DNA of 64,000 nt from Streptomyces reniochalinae. GTDB taxonomy: Bacteria > Actinomycetota > Actinomycetes > Streptomycetales > Streptomycetaceae. The position numbers and the translations under genes are program-made. The stretch spans positions 496,001 to 560,000 of the forward strand of contig NZ_QOIM01000042.1 in the NCBI RefSeq assembly GCF_003323735.1. The letters run 5' to 3'. Shown here in pieces: positions 42,403 to 51,720 of the stretch. Positions within the stretch are counted from its first letter, which is position 1; each line of letters begins with the position of its first letter. The notes under the pieces were generated by a model. The model was not told the DNA's origin, did no database searches, and saw only the letters and a list, made by a program, of their open reading frames with translations.

Positions 42403-42690
42403 GTGAGCACATGTGCTCTTGTCGGTGCCGGCTCCGGCCTGGGGCTGGCGACCGCCCGCCGCTTCGGTGCCGCCGGACACGGCATCGCCCTCATCTCCCG
42501 CGGCGCCGACCACCTGGACGCCCCTCGTGGCCGAGCTGGCCGCTGAGGGCGTCCGGTCCCGCGGTCACACCGCCGACGTCCTCGACTCCGCCTCGCTGAG
42601 CACGGCGCTGGAGGCCGCGTCCGGGGGAGCTGGGGCCCGTGCACACCGACCGACAGGACGAAGCCGCGGCGGCGCCCCCTGTCCGGCACT
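42403..42690 (+). pseudogene. Truncated, frameshifted SDR gene
   Basis: From GTG 42403 the sequence reads a Rossmann start (VGAGSGLGLATARRFGAAGH, ISRGADHLDA). Then the frame breaks at CGCCCCTCGTGG (near 42520), with one extra C. The next frame continues LVAELAAEGVRSRGHTADVL and DSASLSTALEAASG. A further shift near 42625 would restore GELGPV. After that, similarity ends before the next SDR gene. At least two frameshifts and loss of the C-terminal two thirds mark a decayed NAD(P)-binding dehydrogenase. Confidence 0.75.
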
Positions 42691-42722
42691 GAACGCCCGC
42701 ACACCTCCGGAAAGAAGGCACC

Positions 42723-43490
42723 ATGAACCTCACCTACGACTTCACCGGCAAGGTCGCCCTCGTCACCGGCGCCGCAGGCGGCATGGGCCTGGCCACCGCA
42801 CGCGCCTACGCCCGCTCCGGTGCCGCCGTCGTCCTGTCCGACCTCGACGGACAGGCCCTGCGCACGGCGGTCGAGGAACTGACCTCGGCCGGTCACCAGG
42901 CCCGCGCCGTTCCCTGCGACGTGGCCGACGAAGACCAGGTCGCCGCCCTCGTCGAGGGGACCGTGGAGGACCTCGGCCGTCTGGACATGGCCTTCAACAA
43001 CGCCGGCATCATGATCCCTCTGGCCGACGCGGCCGACGAGGACGCCGGCGCCTTCGACCGGGTCAACGCCGTCAACCTGCGCGGCGTGTGGGCCTGCATG
43101 AAGCACGAGCTGCGCCAGATGCGCACCCAGGGCAGCGGCGCGATCGTCAACTGTTCCTCCCTCGGCGGCCTGGTCGGCAACCCCCGTCGTGCCTCCTACC
43201 ACGCCACCAAGCACGGCGTCATCGGCCTCACCCGCAGCGCGGCCCTCGAATACGCACCGCGCGGCATCCGCATCAACGCCGTGTGCCCCGGCACGATGGA
43301 AACCCCGATGGTCGCCGACATGATCGCCAAGGGGGAACTCGACCCCGAGGCCGCCGCGGCGGAGGCCCCCATCGGCCGCCTGGGCACCGCCGAGGAGATC
43401 GCCGAAGCCGTCCTATGGCTCAACAGCCCCGCCGCCGGCTACCTCGTCGGCGTCGCACTGCCCGTCGACGGCGGCTACGTCGCCCGCTGA
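42723..43490 (+). CDS. SDR-family oxidoreductase
   Basis: The intact 255-aa classical SDR has TGAAGGMGLA (15-24), DLDG (cofactor discrimination), NNAGIM, catalytic Ser in NCSSLGG, YHATKHG (Tyr/Lys about 159-163) and the C-terminal GVALPVDGGYVAR. It is closest to glucose-1-dehydrogenase or 2,5-dichloro-diol dehydrogenase-like SDRs. The substrate is unknown. AAAGAAGG precedes the ATG. Decayed SDR genes lie on both sides. Confidence 0.88.
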   Translation: MNLTYDFTGKVALVTGAAGGMGLATARAYARSGAAVVLSDLDGQALRTAVEELTSAGHQARAVPCDVADEDQVAALVEGTVEDLGRLDMAFNNAGIMIPLADAADEDAGAFDRVNAVNLRGVWACMKHELRQMRTQGSGAIVNCSSLGGLVGNPRRASYHATKHGVIGLTRSAALEYAPRGIRINAVCPGTMETPMVADMIAKGELDPEAAAAEAPIGRLGTAEEIAEAVLWLNSPAAGYLVGVALPVDGGYVAR

Positions 43491-43548
43491 ACCCCACCAT
43501 GACCACTCACCGACCGGGCCCGCCCCAACCGAGAGGACGAGAGGAAGC

Positions 43549-43926
43549 ATGGCACGCGTACTGGTCACCGGCGCCGCCACAGGGCTTGGCCACCTGCCTG
43601 CTCGCCCGGCCCGGCCGGCACGTCTCCCTCAGCAGCAGCATGCACAGCACCGGCGGGGCCGACGCCACAGGTCTCCTCACCTCGCGGCGCGAAGGCACCC
43701 GAACGGCTACGGCGACAGCAAGCTGTTGGTGACCGCGCCGGCCACCGCCGTGACCCGCCTCCGGCCCGGCGTGATCAGCAACGCCGTCGACCCTGGCTGG
43801 GTACCGACCGCATGGGCGGCCCCCAGGCCCCCGACGACCTGGCACTCGGCCACGCCACCCAGATGCTGGAAGCCGCCGACGCCGACTCACCCGGAAAACC
43901 ACGCTGCGGACGGTACGCGTCCGTTC
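43549..43926 (+). pseudogene. Decayed SDR gene with deletions and frameshifts
   Basis: Pieces of one SDR lie in three frames: MARVLVTGAATGLG (start, 43549), then RHVSLSSSMHSTGGADATGL, then NGYGDSKLLVTA with RLRPGVISNAVDPGWVPT, and finally MGGPQAPDDLALGHATQM from 43812. The order is that of an intact atypical SDR, but the middle is far too short, so internal sequence is lost. The final fragment runs straight into the aldo/keto reductase gene. Confidence 0.75.
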
Positions 43927-43955
43927 GCGCCGCACACAGGAAAGGTCTTCGCACC

Positions 43956-44945
43956 ATGCAGTACACGCACCTGGGCCGCAGTGGTCTGAGGGTCTCCCGT
44001 CTCGCGTTGGGCACGATGAACTTCGGCGACGTGACGGACGAGACCGAGAGTTTCAGGATCATGGATGCCGCGCTGGAAGCGGGCATCAACATGTTCGACA
44101 CCGCCGACGTTTACGGCGGCCCGCAGTCGCCCGACATGGAGCAGGGCTACGGCCTGTCGGAGGAGATCATCGGACGCTGGCTCGCCCAGGGCGGTGGCCG
44201 ACGGGGACAGATCGTGCTGGCCACCAAGGTGTACCAGCCGATGGGGCCGGGCCCGAACGACAAGTACCTGTCCGCATACAAGATCCGCAAGGCCGCCGAG
44301 GACAGCCTGCGGCGCCTGCGGACCGATCACATCGACCTCTACCAGATGCACCACGTCGACCGCTCGACTCCCTGGGAGGAGATCTGGCAGGCGATGGAAC
44401 AGCTCGTGCGCGAGGGCAAGGTCACCTACATCGGCAGCAGCAACTTCGCCGGCTGGCAGATCGCCACCGCGCAGAACGCCGCCACCGCCCGTAATGTCAT
44501 GGGCCTGGTGTCCGAGCAGAGCCTGTACAACCTCACCGCACGCACCATCGAACTCGAAGTCATCCCCGCCCTGCGTCACTACGGCCTCGGCCTGTTCCCG
44601 TGGAGCCCACTGGGCGGCGGCCTCCTCGGCGGTGTGCTGAAGAAGATCGAAGCCGGGCGGCGCACCTCCCCCCAGATGCGGCAGACCATCGACCGGTACC
44701 GCCCCCGGCTGGAGGCGTACGAAGCACTGTGTGCCGAGACCGGCGAGCAGCCCGCCGACGTCGCCCTGGCCTGGCTGCTGCACAACCCCGTGCTCACAGC
44801 CGCGATCATCGGCCCCCGCACGACCGAACAGCTTGCCCAAAACCTGCGCGCCCCGGACGTGACGCTGTCCCCCGACACGCTGCGCAAGCTGGACGAGATC
44901 TGGCCAGGACCCGGCGGCGAAGCTCCCGAGGCCTACGCCTGGTAA
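43956..44945 (+). CDS. Aldo/keto reductase
   Basis: This 329-aa AKR has GTMNFG, the catalytic tetrad pieces Asp and Tyr in FDTADVYGG (near 48-56), Lys in VLATKVYQPM and His in YQMHHVDRSTPWEE. The C-terminal NADPH loop GPRTTEQL follows. It resembles YghZ/Kv-beta-type AKR11-14 proteins. ATG 43956 is chosen; the longer upstream frame belongs to the SDR remnant. A terminator follows 36 bp after the stop, ending the oxidoreductase cluster. Confidence 0.9.
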   Translation: MQYTHLGRSGLRVSRLALGTMNFGDVTDETESFRIMDAALEAGINMFDTADVYGGPQSPDMEQGYGLSEEIIGRWLAQGGGRRGQIVLATKVYQPMGPGPNDKYLSAYKIRKAAEDSLRRLRTDHIDLYQMHHVDRSTPWEEIWQAMEQLVREGKVTYIGSSNFAGWQIATAQNAATARNVMGLVSEQSLYNLTARTIELEVIPALRHYGLGLFPWSPLGGGLLGGVLKKIEAGRRTSPQMRQTIDRYRPRLEAYEALCAETGEQPADVALAWLLHNPVLTAAIIGPRTTEQLAQNLRAPDVTLSPDTLRKLDEIWPGPGGEAPEAYAW

Positions 44946-44981
44946 CGGCTCGCTCGGGCCCCTCGCTTCACGGGGAGGCAG

Positions 44982-45019
44982 GTGGGGCCTCGTGCGGGGA
45001 GGGCCTCACGAGGCCCCAC
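44982..45019 (+). terminator. Stem-loop terminator after the aldo/keto reductase
   Basis: GTGGGGCCTCGTG (44982-44994) and CACGAGGCCCCAC (45007-45019) pair perfectly over 13 bp around a 12-nt loop. Confidence 0.8.
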
Positions 45020-45431
45020 GGTCTCGCGCATCGGTCCGTTTGCTGACGCGTCTTTCGAGAGGGGGCCAGTCCGCCGCCCCCGGTAGGAGACCGAGCACCG
45101 CGTCCCCGACGGCTTCGGCGGCGGAGTGTGCAGGAAGCTCGACGGCTGACACCGCGTCGAAGCTGACGCAGGACCTGACGGACGAGGTCGGTCCAGATCG
45201 ACGTCCTGGATATCAAAGACTCGGTGACGTTCCGTGGTTCGCGAGCGCGGCGATCAGGCATGCCCACCCCCATGAGGCTGCCTTGAGGCGTCCCCCTTGG
45301 CCCGCCCGCCGACCGCTCCCGTAGTTTCTGTGGGTCGCGTTTCTGTCGTTTCTGTTATTCGCGCGGCGCCCCCGCACCTCCTGTGCCAGGGGGACGACCG
45401 TCCGCGGAAACCGAGAAGGAGCACGAGCAGC
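45020..45431 (+). other. Gene-free stretch with three GTTTCTG repeats before the sigma-CAP gene
   Basis: I see no convincing gene in these 412 bp. GTTTCTG occurs three times (45324, 45339, 45348), an AT-richer island about 80-110 bp before the sigma factor start. It may contain the promoter, perhaps an autoregulated ECF promoter. AAGGAG of the next gene lies near 45414. Confidence 0.45.
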
Positions 45432-47060
45432 GTGAGCAGCGAACCCCAGTACGCCCTTGTCAGGGCGGCGCAGGCAGGGGACCAGCAGGCGCGGGACCGG
45501 CTCACCGCCGCGTACCTCCCGCTGGTGTACAACATCGTCGGCCGTGCGCTGAACGGGCACGCGGACACCGACGACGTGGTGCAGGAGACCATGCTCCGCG
45601 TCCTGGACGGCCTCGGCGGGCTGCGCTCTCCTGAGAGCTTCCGCAGTTGGCTGGTGGCAATCGCCATGAACCAGGTGCGCGGCTACTGGCGGCGGTACGG
45701 CGCCGAGGCCGCGCCGCCCGTCAGCCTGGAGGACACCCGCGCCGCGCCGCCCGTCGAGGACTTCGTGGACGCGACCGTGTTGCGCCTGGGCCTGTCGGGA
45801 CAGCGGCACGAGACCGCGCGGGCCACCCGCTGGCTGGACGAGGACGACAGGACGCTGCTGTCGCTGTGGTGGCTGGAGGCTGCGGGGCAGCTCACCCGCG
45901 CCGAGGTCGCCGCGGCCATGGAGCTGTCGGCCCAGCACACCGCGGTGCGAGTGCGGCGGATGAAGGACCGGTTGGAGACGGCGCGCGTGGTGGTGCGCGC
46001 GCTGGCCGCCGAACCGCCCTGCGCGCGCCTGGAGTCCATATCCAGCGGCTGGGACGGCGTACCGTCCCCGCTGTGGCGCAAGCGTCTGGCCCGCCACACC
46101 CGCGACTGCGCGGTCTGCTCCGGCCGCTCTTCGGACCTCGTACCGGCCGAACGCCTGCTGGTGGGGCTGGCCCTCGTGCCGGTCGTCGCCACGGCCGCAG
46201 CGTCCGGCACCCCTGACGCGGTGACGCACGGCATGGCTTGCGCGCACCACTCGGTGCAGGCGCCCGCCGGTGCCGCTTCCTCTCGTTCCTCCAGCGCGGG
46301 TCCTGCCACCGCCCCCGGGGCGGGGCGCGCCCTGCGGCGCAGGCGGGCGCGGCGACGCAGGCGGGTGACCGGACTCGTCGCGGCGGCCGTGGTGTTGAGC
46401 ACCGGCGCGGGCATCGTCCACCTGACCACCGGGCCCGAGGGGGACGACGACGGGGAACGTTCCCCCGACGTGGCCGCGCGGGCCGAACGGGCGCCCTCCA
46501 CGCACTCCCCGAGTCCGAAGCCCTCGTCCTCGCGCACCGGCGCCTCGCCTTCGGCCTCACCGACCGCGCCTTCGGCCTCGCCCTCGCGGACGGCCGAGAA
46601 GTCCGCGAAGCCCCGGTCGAGCACCCCGCCCTCGCGGCCCGGCACCCGGCCGTCCACCCGCACGCCGGCGTCGACCCCGCGCGGCCCCTCGCAGGAGGTC
46701 GCGGCGCTCGTCAACGAGGAGCGCGCGAAGAAGGGGTGCGGCCCCGTACGCACGAACAGCGAGCTCGACGCCGCCGCGGCCGGCCACTCGGCCGACATGG
46801 CGGCCCGCGACTTCTTCGACCACACCAACCCGGACGGTGCGGACCCCGGCGCGCGCATCACCGCCGCCGGGTACCGCTGGAGCACGTACGGCGAGAACAT
46901 CGCGAAGGGCCAGACCTCTCCCGAGCAGGTGATGAAGTCCTGGATGGACAGCCCAGGACACCGCGCGAACATTCTCAACTGCTCGTTCAAGGAGATGGGC
47001 CTCGGCCTGCGTCAGGGGCAGGGCGGCCCGTGGTGGACGCAGGCGTTCGGCGCCCGCTGA
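45432..47060 (+). CDS. ECF sigma factor fused to a membrane-anchored CAP/SCP domain
   Basis: This 542-aa protein has an ECF sigma region 2 (about 10-80: YLPLVYNIVGRALNGHADTD then DVVQETMLRV), region 4 (about 150-185, TRAEVAAAMELSAQHTAVRV) and a zinc-finger-like CxxxC (HTRDCAVC near 225). One membrane segment follows (about 300-320), then a Ser/Pro/Thr-rich linker (about 340-415). The C-terminal CAP domain (about 418-542) includes HSADMAARDFFDHTNPDG and WMDSPGHRANILNCSFKEMG. The linker and CAP part should lie outside the cell. GTG 45432 follows AAGGAG. Tethering a sigma factor to an extracellular sensor or hydrolase suggests release by proteolysis. Confidence 0.85.
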   Translation: MSSEPQYALVRAAQAGDQQARDRLTAAYLPLVYNIVGRALNGHADTDDVVQETMLRVLDGLGGLRSPESFRSWLVAIAMNQVRGYWRRYGAEAAPPVSLEDTRAAPPVEDFVDATVLRLGLSGQRHETARATRWLDEDDRTLLSLWWLEAAGQLTRAEVAAAMELSAQHTAVRVRRMKDRLETARVVVRALAAEPPCARLESISSGWDGVPSPLWRKRLARHTRDCAVCSGRSSDLVPAERLLVGLALVPVVATAAASGTPDAVTHGMACAHHSVQAPAGAASSRSSSAGPATAPGAGRALRRRRARRRRRVTGLVAAAVVLSTGAGIVHLTTGPEGDDDGERSPDVAARAERAPSTHSPSPKPSSSRTGASPSASPTAPSASPSRTAEKSAKPRSSTPPSRPGTRPSTRTPASTPRGPSQEVAALVNEERAKKGCGPVRTNSELDAAAAGHSADMAARDFFDHTNPDGADPGARITAAGYRWSTYGENIAKGQTSPEQVMKSWMDSPGHRANILNCSFKEMGLGLRQGQGGPWWTQAFGAR

Positions 47061-47130
47061 GGGCGGCGTTAGCTGAAGAAGGGCAGGGGGCCCAAAGGCC
47101 GCGGACGTGCGAACGGGAGGGCCCGCAGGG

Positions 47131-47943
47131 TCATGGTTTCCTCGCCAGCCCGCCGTAGAAGCTGACGTCGCTTTTGGCGGGTGGGCCGAAGGGTGTTGTT
47201 TCCGGGTGCCAGTCGGTGATGACGACGAGGCCGGGGTCGAGTAGGTGCAGCCCGTCGAAGAAGGGCAGGATGCCGCTGTAGGACCGTACTTGGGCCTCGA
47301 TGCCTCCGGCGTGGTAGGCGGCGACGGCGTTGTTGATCTCTTCGGGGCTGAAGTCCGGTGTCGCGTGGGACAGGAGCAGGTAGCTTCCGGACGGCAGCGT
47401 GTCCATGAGTGTGGCGACGGCGCCGAACGGGTCGTGGTGGTCGGGTACGAAGTGCACGGTCGCGATGAGGGTCAGCGCCACCGGCTCGGACAGGTCCAGG
47501 GTCGCGGCGAGCTGCGGGTCTTCCAGCAGGGTGTTCGGCTCGCGCAGGTCGGCGTCGAGATAGGCGGTGCGGCCCTGGGGGCTGCTGCGCAGCAGGGCGC
47601 GGGCGTGGGTGAGGACGATCGGGTCGTTGTCCGCGTAGACGATGCGGGCGCTCGGGTTCTCCGCCTGGGCGACCTCGTGGAGATTGGGGCTGGTGGGGAT
47701 GCCCGTTCCCACGTCGAGGAACTGCCGTACGCCGGCCTCGCGCACCAGGTAGCGGACCGCGCGGTGTAAGAAGGCCCGGTTCGCCCGTGCGGCTGTCGGC
47801 AGGCCCGGCCAGCCCTCGGTCGCCTTGACGGCGGCCGCGCGGTCGGCGGGGTAGTGGGTCTTGCCTCCCAGCAGGTAGTCGTACATCCGAGCGCTGTGCG
47901 GCTTGTCCACCCGCAGATCAACCGTCTGCCGCATACTCCCCAT
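47131..47943 (-). CDS. SAM-dependent methyltransferase, DUF574/PF04672 family
   Basis: The 270-aa protein has the family start TVDLRVDKPHSARMYDYLLG followed by GGKTHYPAD, then FLDVGTGIPTSPNLHEVAQ (SAM site) and VYADNDPIVLTHARALL. This family is greatly expanded in Streptomyces and substrates are mostly unknown. ATG 47943 is chosen because GGAGGG lies 5 nt upstream; ATG 47934 is an alternative. It converges on the sigma-CAP gene. Confidence 0.9.
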   Translation of the reverse strand: MGSMRQTVDLRVDKPHSARMYDYLLGGKTHYPADRAAAVKATEGWPGLPTAARANRAFLHRAVRYLVREAGVRQFLDVGTGIPTSPNLHEVAQAENPSARIVYADNDPIVLTHARALLRSSPQGRTAYLDADLREPNTLLEDPQLAATLDLSEPVALTLIATVHFVPDHHDPFGAVATLMDTLPSGSYLLLSHATPDFSPEEINNAVAAYHAGGIEAQVRSYSGILPFFDGLHLLDPGLVVITDWHPETTPFGPPAKSDVSFYGGLARKP

Positions 47944-48368
47944 GAGCCCTCCGGGAACAACTGAACGAACAGCATTGACCACACCGAGTATTCCGGGTGT
48001 ACAGGGGGCCAGGGGAGCGATTCGGCGAAACGGGCGGAGGACGAGCACCACGCCCACCGGCGCGGGTCGGAGGCGTAGCGCAGCGGTGTCCCAACCCGCG
48101 CGGGCACGGAGGAACCGTATCGACGGCGCCTCGTAGGCGCCGGAGTCGGATCAGCCTTGCGCTTACTCGGCTCCGGGCGGGCGGAAGACGCGCCTGGCAG
48201 GGTGGCCAGGCGCCATCCGTGTGTGGTGGGCAAGCGCCGCGTTCGGGCGAGCCGCGCTCGCCGGCAGCGAACACTGTGGCCTGCGCCTGGTTGGGTACCC
48301 GCTGCGGAGCAGATCGCTCATTGTCGCCGTTCCGCCTGCCTTGGCGGGTGCTGTGTAAAGGAGGGGCT

Positions 48369-49562
48369 GTGCCTGGCAACGACCACCTTCAGGGGGAGAG
48401 GAAGCTGAGGGTGATGGTGGACCCGGGGCTGCCCAGCGAGGTCGCCGCGGCGCTGGCCGTTGACCGGCTCCCCAGGCTCTTGCACCAGCACGTCGCCTCC
48501 GGCACCTGGCGCGTCGAGGTGGAGGCGCGGACACTGCCGCTGGATGAGAACGGTGTCCTACCGCTACTGCGGCTGGCCGGAGACCGGACGGAAGACAACA
48601 CCGACCTGCTGGTCTACCTCACCGATCTTCCCCGCGGCTCGGTGGTCCGGCCTGTGCTGGCCGACATCAGCACGCGCCGCCGCGCCGCGCTGGTCAGCTT
48701 GCCTGCCACCGGGAGCTTCCGGCTGCGCCGCCACCTCGGCCAGGCCCTGCTGCACGTGGCCTACCGCCTTCACCACGGCCACGGCCGGAACGTCGCCCGC
48801 TCCGGTGCGGGGAAGGAAGGGGAGGCGGAAGTGCCGCGCCCTCAACGGCTGCGGAGGGCCCCGGCCACCTGGGGCTGGCCCCTCAAAGAGGTCTTCTCAG
48901 GCGAGGAGGGCATCGACACCTCCCTCGTGCTGACCGGCTGGCGGGGCCGCACACGCCTGCTGTGCGGCATGGTGCGCACCAATCGCCCGTGGCGGCTGGT
49001 GCCCCACCTGGCCAGCGCGACGGCGGCCGCGGCCGCGACCGCGGCCTTCGGCATCTTCTACTCCAGCATCTGGCAGATGGCCGACGCCCTCTCCGTCGCC
49101 CGCCTGGTGCTGATCACGGTGCTGTCCCTGGCCGGCATGGTCAGCTGGCTGCTTTTCTACAACCACTTGTGGGACTCCCCTCACGGGCACCGAGCACCGC
49201 AGGACACCGTGCTGTACAACGCTTCCACCCTGATCACCCTGGCACTCGGGGTCGGCTGCATGTATCTCCTCCTGTATGCGCTGACGCTCCTGGCGGGCCT
49301 GGTCGTCATCGACGCCGGGTTCCTGCAGTCCAAGCTCGGTCACCCTGCCGGCCTGGGCGACTACGCCACACTGGCCTGGCTCGCCTGTTCCATGGGCACC
49401 GTCGCCGGAGCTCTCGGCTCCAGCCTCGACTCCGAGACCGCCGTACGCCAGGCCACCTACAGCCGCCGTGAACAAGAACGCCAAGCCCGCAACCAAGCCG
49501 AAGCACGCGCCGAAGAAACCCACGCACTCACACACGGTGCGACAAAGGACGACGACCCGTGA
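48369..49562 (+). CDS. Hypothetical membrane protein with soluble N-terminal domain
   Basis: This 397-aa protein has an about 230-residue soluble domain (beginning LRVMVDPGLPSEVAAALAVD). Four or five hydrophobic segments follow (about 217-240, 248-270, 285-320, 330-345), then a charged C-terminal helix rich in Glu/Arg (REQERQARNQAEARAEE) that may coil. GTG 48369 is set by AAGGAGG 5 nt upstream. The large open frame before it is not supported. I do not recognise the family. A perfect stem-loop follows. Confidence 0.65.
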   Translation: MPGNDHLQGERKLRVMVDPGLPSEVAAALAVDRLPRLLHQHVASGTWRVEVEARTLPLDENGVLPLLRLAGDRTEDNTDLLVYLTDLPRGSVVRPVLADISTRRRAALVSLPATGSFRLRRHLGQALLHVAYRLHHGHGRNVARSGAGKEGEAEVPRPQRLRRAPATWGWPLKEVFSGEEGIDTSLVLTGWRGRTRLLCGMVRTNRPWRLVPHLASATAAAAATAAFGIFYSSIWQMADALSVARLVLITVLSLAGMVSWLLFYNHLWDSPHGHRAPQDTVLYNASTLITLALGVGCMYLLLYALTLLAGLVVIDAGFLQSKLGHPAGLGDYATLAWLACSMGTVAGALGSSLDSETAVRQATYSRREQERQARNQAEARAEETHALTHGATKDDDP

Positions 49563-49674
49563 AGCCTGGTCCGGGGCCGCCGTGGCGTGAGGCGCGTGCG
49601 GCGGTGTTCATCCGGGGCGTGAATCCGGGCGAGCCGGGTTTCGCTACGCGCTTTCAGGAGCGGGCGGACACAGC

Positions 49675-49716
49675 GTGTTCGAGGTCCCGGGTGCGACAGG
49701 CCGGGACCTCGAACAC
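49675..49716. terminator. Perfect 16-bp stem-loop between convergent genes
   Basis: GTGTTCGAGGTCCCGG (49675-49690) and CCGGGACCTCGAACAC (49701-49716) are fully complementary around a 10-nt loop. It lies between the membrane protein and the convergent protease gene and can act on both strands. Confidence 0.85.
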
Positions 49717-49769
49717 GTCACTCGTACCCCGTGACCCCGAGGTGAGTTGGGGCCGGCCGCGCCGTTTTC

Positions 49770-50648
49770 CTAGTTCTGCTCGATCCACTTCTCGGCTTCG
49801 TCGACGAGCGCAGGGACGGTGTCCGAGATCGCCGATCCGCCGTTGCTGTTCAGGACGGTGATGATTTCCGGATCGTCGCCGTCTGAGGGGGTCAGATACG
49901 GACCGCCGCTGGCGCCGCCGCCGATCTGGCATTCTTCTTGGTCGTCCACCCGGCTGATGGCCGAGCGGCCCTCGCCCGGGTGATAGGTGTAGTCACCGAT
50001 GCAGGCCGCCATGGTGTCCCCGCCGTAGGGGTCAGGGACGGGGTAGCCCAGCAGCGTACCCTTCACGCTCTCCCCTTCGGAGACACCGGAGTGGACCTTC
50101 AGTCCGCCTCCGGTTTCCTCGGAGATCGTCTTCCCGTCGTTCTTGCGGATGGCGAGGACGGCTACGTCCGGCGCCGAGCCGTCGACTTCCTCGGTCGAGG
50201 AGAACGACTTGTCCACGTACCACCCGCCGATGGGCAGACTGGAACCGGTGGCGGCCGGCGCGAACTTCACCGTCTTTCCGTCCTGGATGTTGTTCGTGCA
50301 GTGCTCCGCGGTGATGGCCAGCTGCCCGCTGGGAGAGTCCAGAACAGTTGCGGTACAGCCCGAACCGTTGAAGTCCTCGCCGACATACAGCGGCCCGACC
50401 TTGCTGGCGGTGCTGTTGTCGGTATAGGGCGTCTCGACGAAGTAGCCACCCTGGCCGTTGGTCCGCAGGGAGCCGTCGGAGTTCTTTTGGAGATAGTCCG
50501 CGAGCACGCCTCCCGTGGGGTCGGGCTGGTCAACCGGGTCAGCGTGAGCCGTCGTGTTGACGAGGAGACCCGCGGTGACCAGTGTGGCGCTGGCGCCCGC
50601 CAATGCCATGACCTTCTTCTTGGAAATTCCCCTGCTGCGGTGCTTCAT
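49770..50648 (-). CDS. Secreted trypsin-like serine protease
   Basis: This 292-aa precursor has a basic n-region (MKHRSRGISKKK), a hydrophobic core and a cut site near AHA-DP (about 36). The triad is visible: His in ITAEHCTNN, Asp in PDVAVLAIRKND, Ser in GGGASGGPYL. GGASGG replaces the usual GDSGG, a variant seen in V8/S1B-like enzymes. Cysteines near His and Ser could pair. It should act outside the cell. The gene stands alone with an AT-richer upstream region (50649-50937) that probably holds its promoter. Confidence 0.85.
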   Translation of the reverse strand: MKHRSRGISKKKVMALAGASATLVTAGLLVNTTAHADPVDQPDPTGGVLADYLQKNSDGSLRTNGQGGYFVETPYTDNSTASKVGPLYVGEDFNGSGCTATVLDSPSGQLAITAEHCTNNIQDGKTVKFAPAATGSSLPIGGWYVDKSFSSTEEVDGSAPDVAVLAIRKNDGKTISEETGGGLKVHSGVSEGESVKGTLLGYPVPDPYGGDTMAACIGDYTYHPGEGRSAISRVDDQEECQIGGGASGGPYLTPSDGDDPEIITVLNSNGGSAISDTVPALVDEAEKWIEQN

Positions 50649-50937
50649 TCGATTACTCCCAGTAGGTCGATTGGAGCGTGGAGCATGGTGTGTGTGGCGT
50701 CGGGGCGCGATAATTTTCGGCGGCGCCGTGCGGTTTTCCTGTGTGCGGGGAACGCCTCACAGAGTGAGGGTGCGGAATCCGTGGCGAAGCCCCGGGATTC
50801 GACGGGAAGTTCCCCGTCCTCTCCGGGCATGGACTATAGCTAGCAGGATTCAGCGGATCCTTGGATTCTTGTTGGCTGGAACTTGGATTTTTGACCCACC
50901 GCACGGCACCTAATACTCCGGCTGTAGATCGTGATCT

Positions 50938-51045
50938 TCATGTCTGGGCTGCGGCTTGTCGGCGGTAATGGCTGGTCTGTGATCGTGCCTGGTGGCGTCG
51001 TCGCCAGTCGGACCAGCCGAGCCGGTGGGCGAGGTCGTTCAGCGG
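50938..51045 (-). pseudogene. Transposase C-terminal remnant (DDE type)
   Basis: The last 35 residues of a reverse frame, PLNDLAHRLGWSDWRRRHQA followed by RSQTSHYRRQ, look like the basic Trp-rich C-terminus common to Streptomyces IS transposases of the IS701/IS4 kind. Upstream sequence no longer encodes a catalytic domain. It is a relic of an insertion beside the integrase gene. Confidence 0.55.
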
Positions 51046-51684
51046 TGTACGGCGGTTCTCCCCGCGGCGGGCACCACGCCGACTGGGCCGGATGTCAGTG
51101 CCGTGTGGCACTGTCGCCCCGTGATCACCGTCATCGTCGGATCGATCGGGGGACCCGACGGCGGCCGGTGATGAGACGGCCAAGGAGACGGTGGAAACCG
51201 GTGTCGCCCCGGTCCCGGGGTGTGTGACCGAGGCACGGCGAGGACCGGCTGCCTCGGGCGTACATGCTGTGGCTCGTCGGCATCCTGGTGTCGCCTGCAC
51301 ACGGGGGAGCGCAAGGGGAGCGCGGACGCCTTTGACGGTGCAACCCGGGGCACGGACAGCAGGACCGCGACATGCGTTCTGATCTGCGAAAACGACACTA
51401 CGGGTTCTGCGTACATCCGAGGTGGTGCACACGACGCAGTCACCGAGCCGTCTGCTCGGTACCCCTCTGAGTGGGGGCGGGAGGGCGGATGAGCGTGGCG
51501 CCGGGCCCTTCCCACCAGGGCTGGCGGCGGAAGGGCCTCCGACGCTGGTCAGAGGCCCTTTCCAGGGTGAAGCTCCAGGTAGCGGCGGACGAGTCGGCCT
51601 GTACGCCGGGTTCTGGCCCGCTGCTGGCAGAGTAAGGCTGTGACCTGCGTTTCAGGGCCGACGGGCCGGGCCGCCCAACGCTCT
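51046..51684. other. Gene-poor stretch between transposase remnant and integrase
   Basis: No reading frame here has convincing protein character. GC bias by codon position is lost, as expected for decayed mobile DNA. The only structure seen is the stem-loop at 51530-51561. An attachment site may lie near the right end. Confidence 0.5.
51530..51561 (-). terminator. Stem-loop downstream of the integrase gene
   Basis: GAAGGGCCTC (51530-51539) pairs with GAGGCCCTTT (51552-51561) at 9 of 10 positions around a 12-nt loop, 150 bp past the integrase stop. Confidence 0.5.
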
Positions 51685-51720
51685 GGGACTTGTGAGGGAC
51701 TTTTCCTCGTTCAGGGACTT
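51685..51720. repeat. Three GGGACTT direct repeats at the integrase 3' end
   Basis: GGGACTT occurs at 51685, 51696 and 51714, the last inside the integrase stop region. Short direct repeats beside int are typical arm-type integrase binding sites flanking an attachment core. The core itself was not identified. Confidence 0.4.

Noticed and set aside
48000..48368. Large open frame upstream of the membrane protein gene
   Set aside because: Composition is Arg/Pro-rich without protein character, and AAGGAGG fixes GTG 48369 as start.
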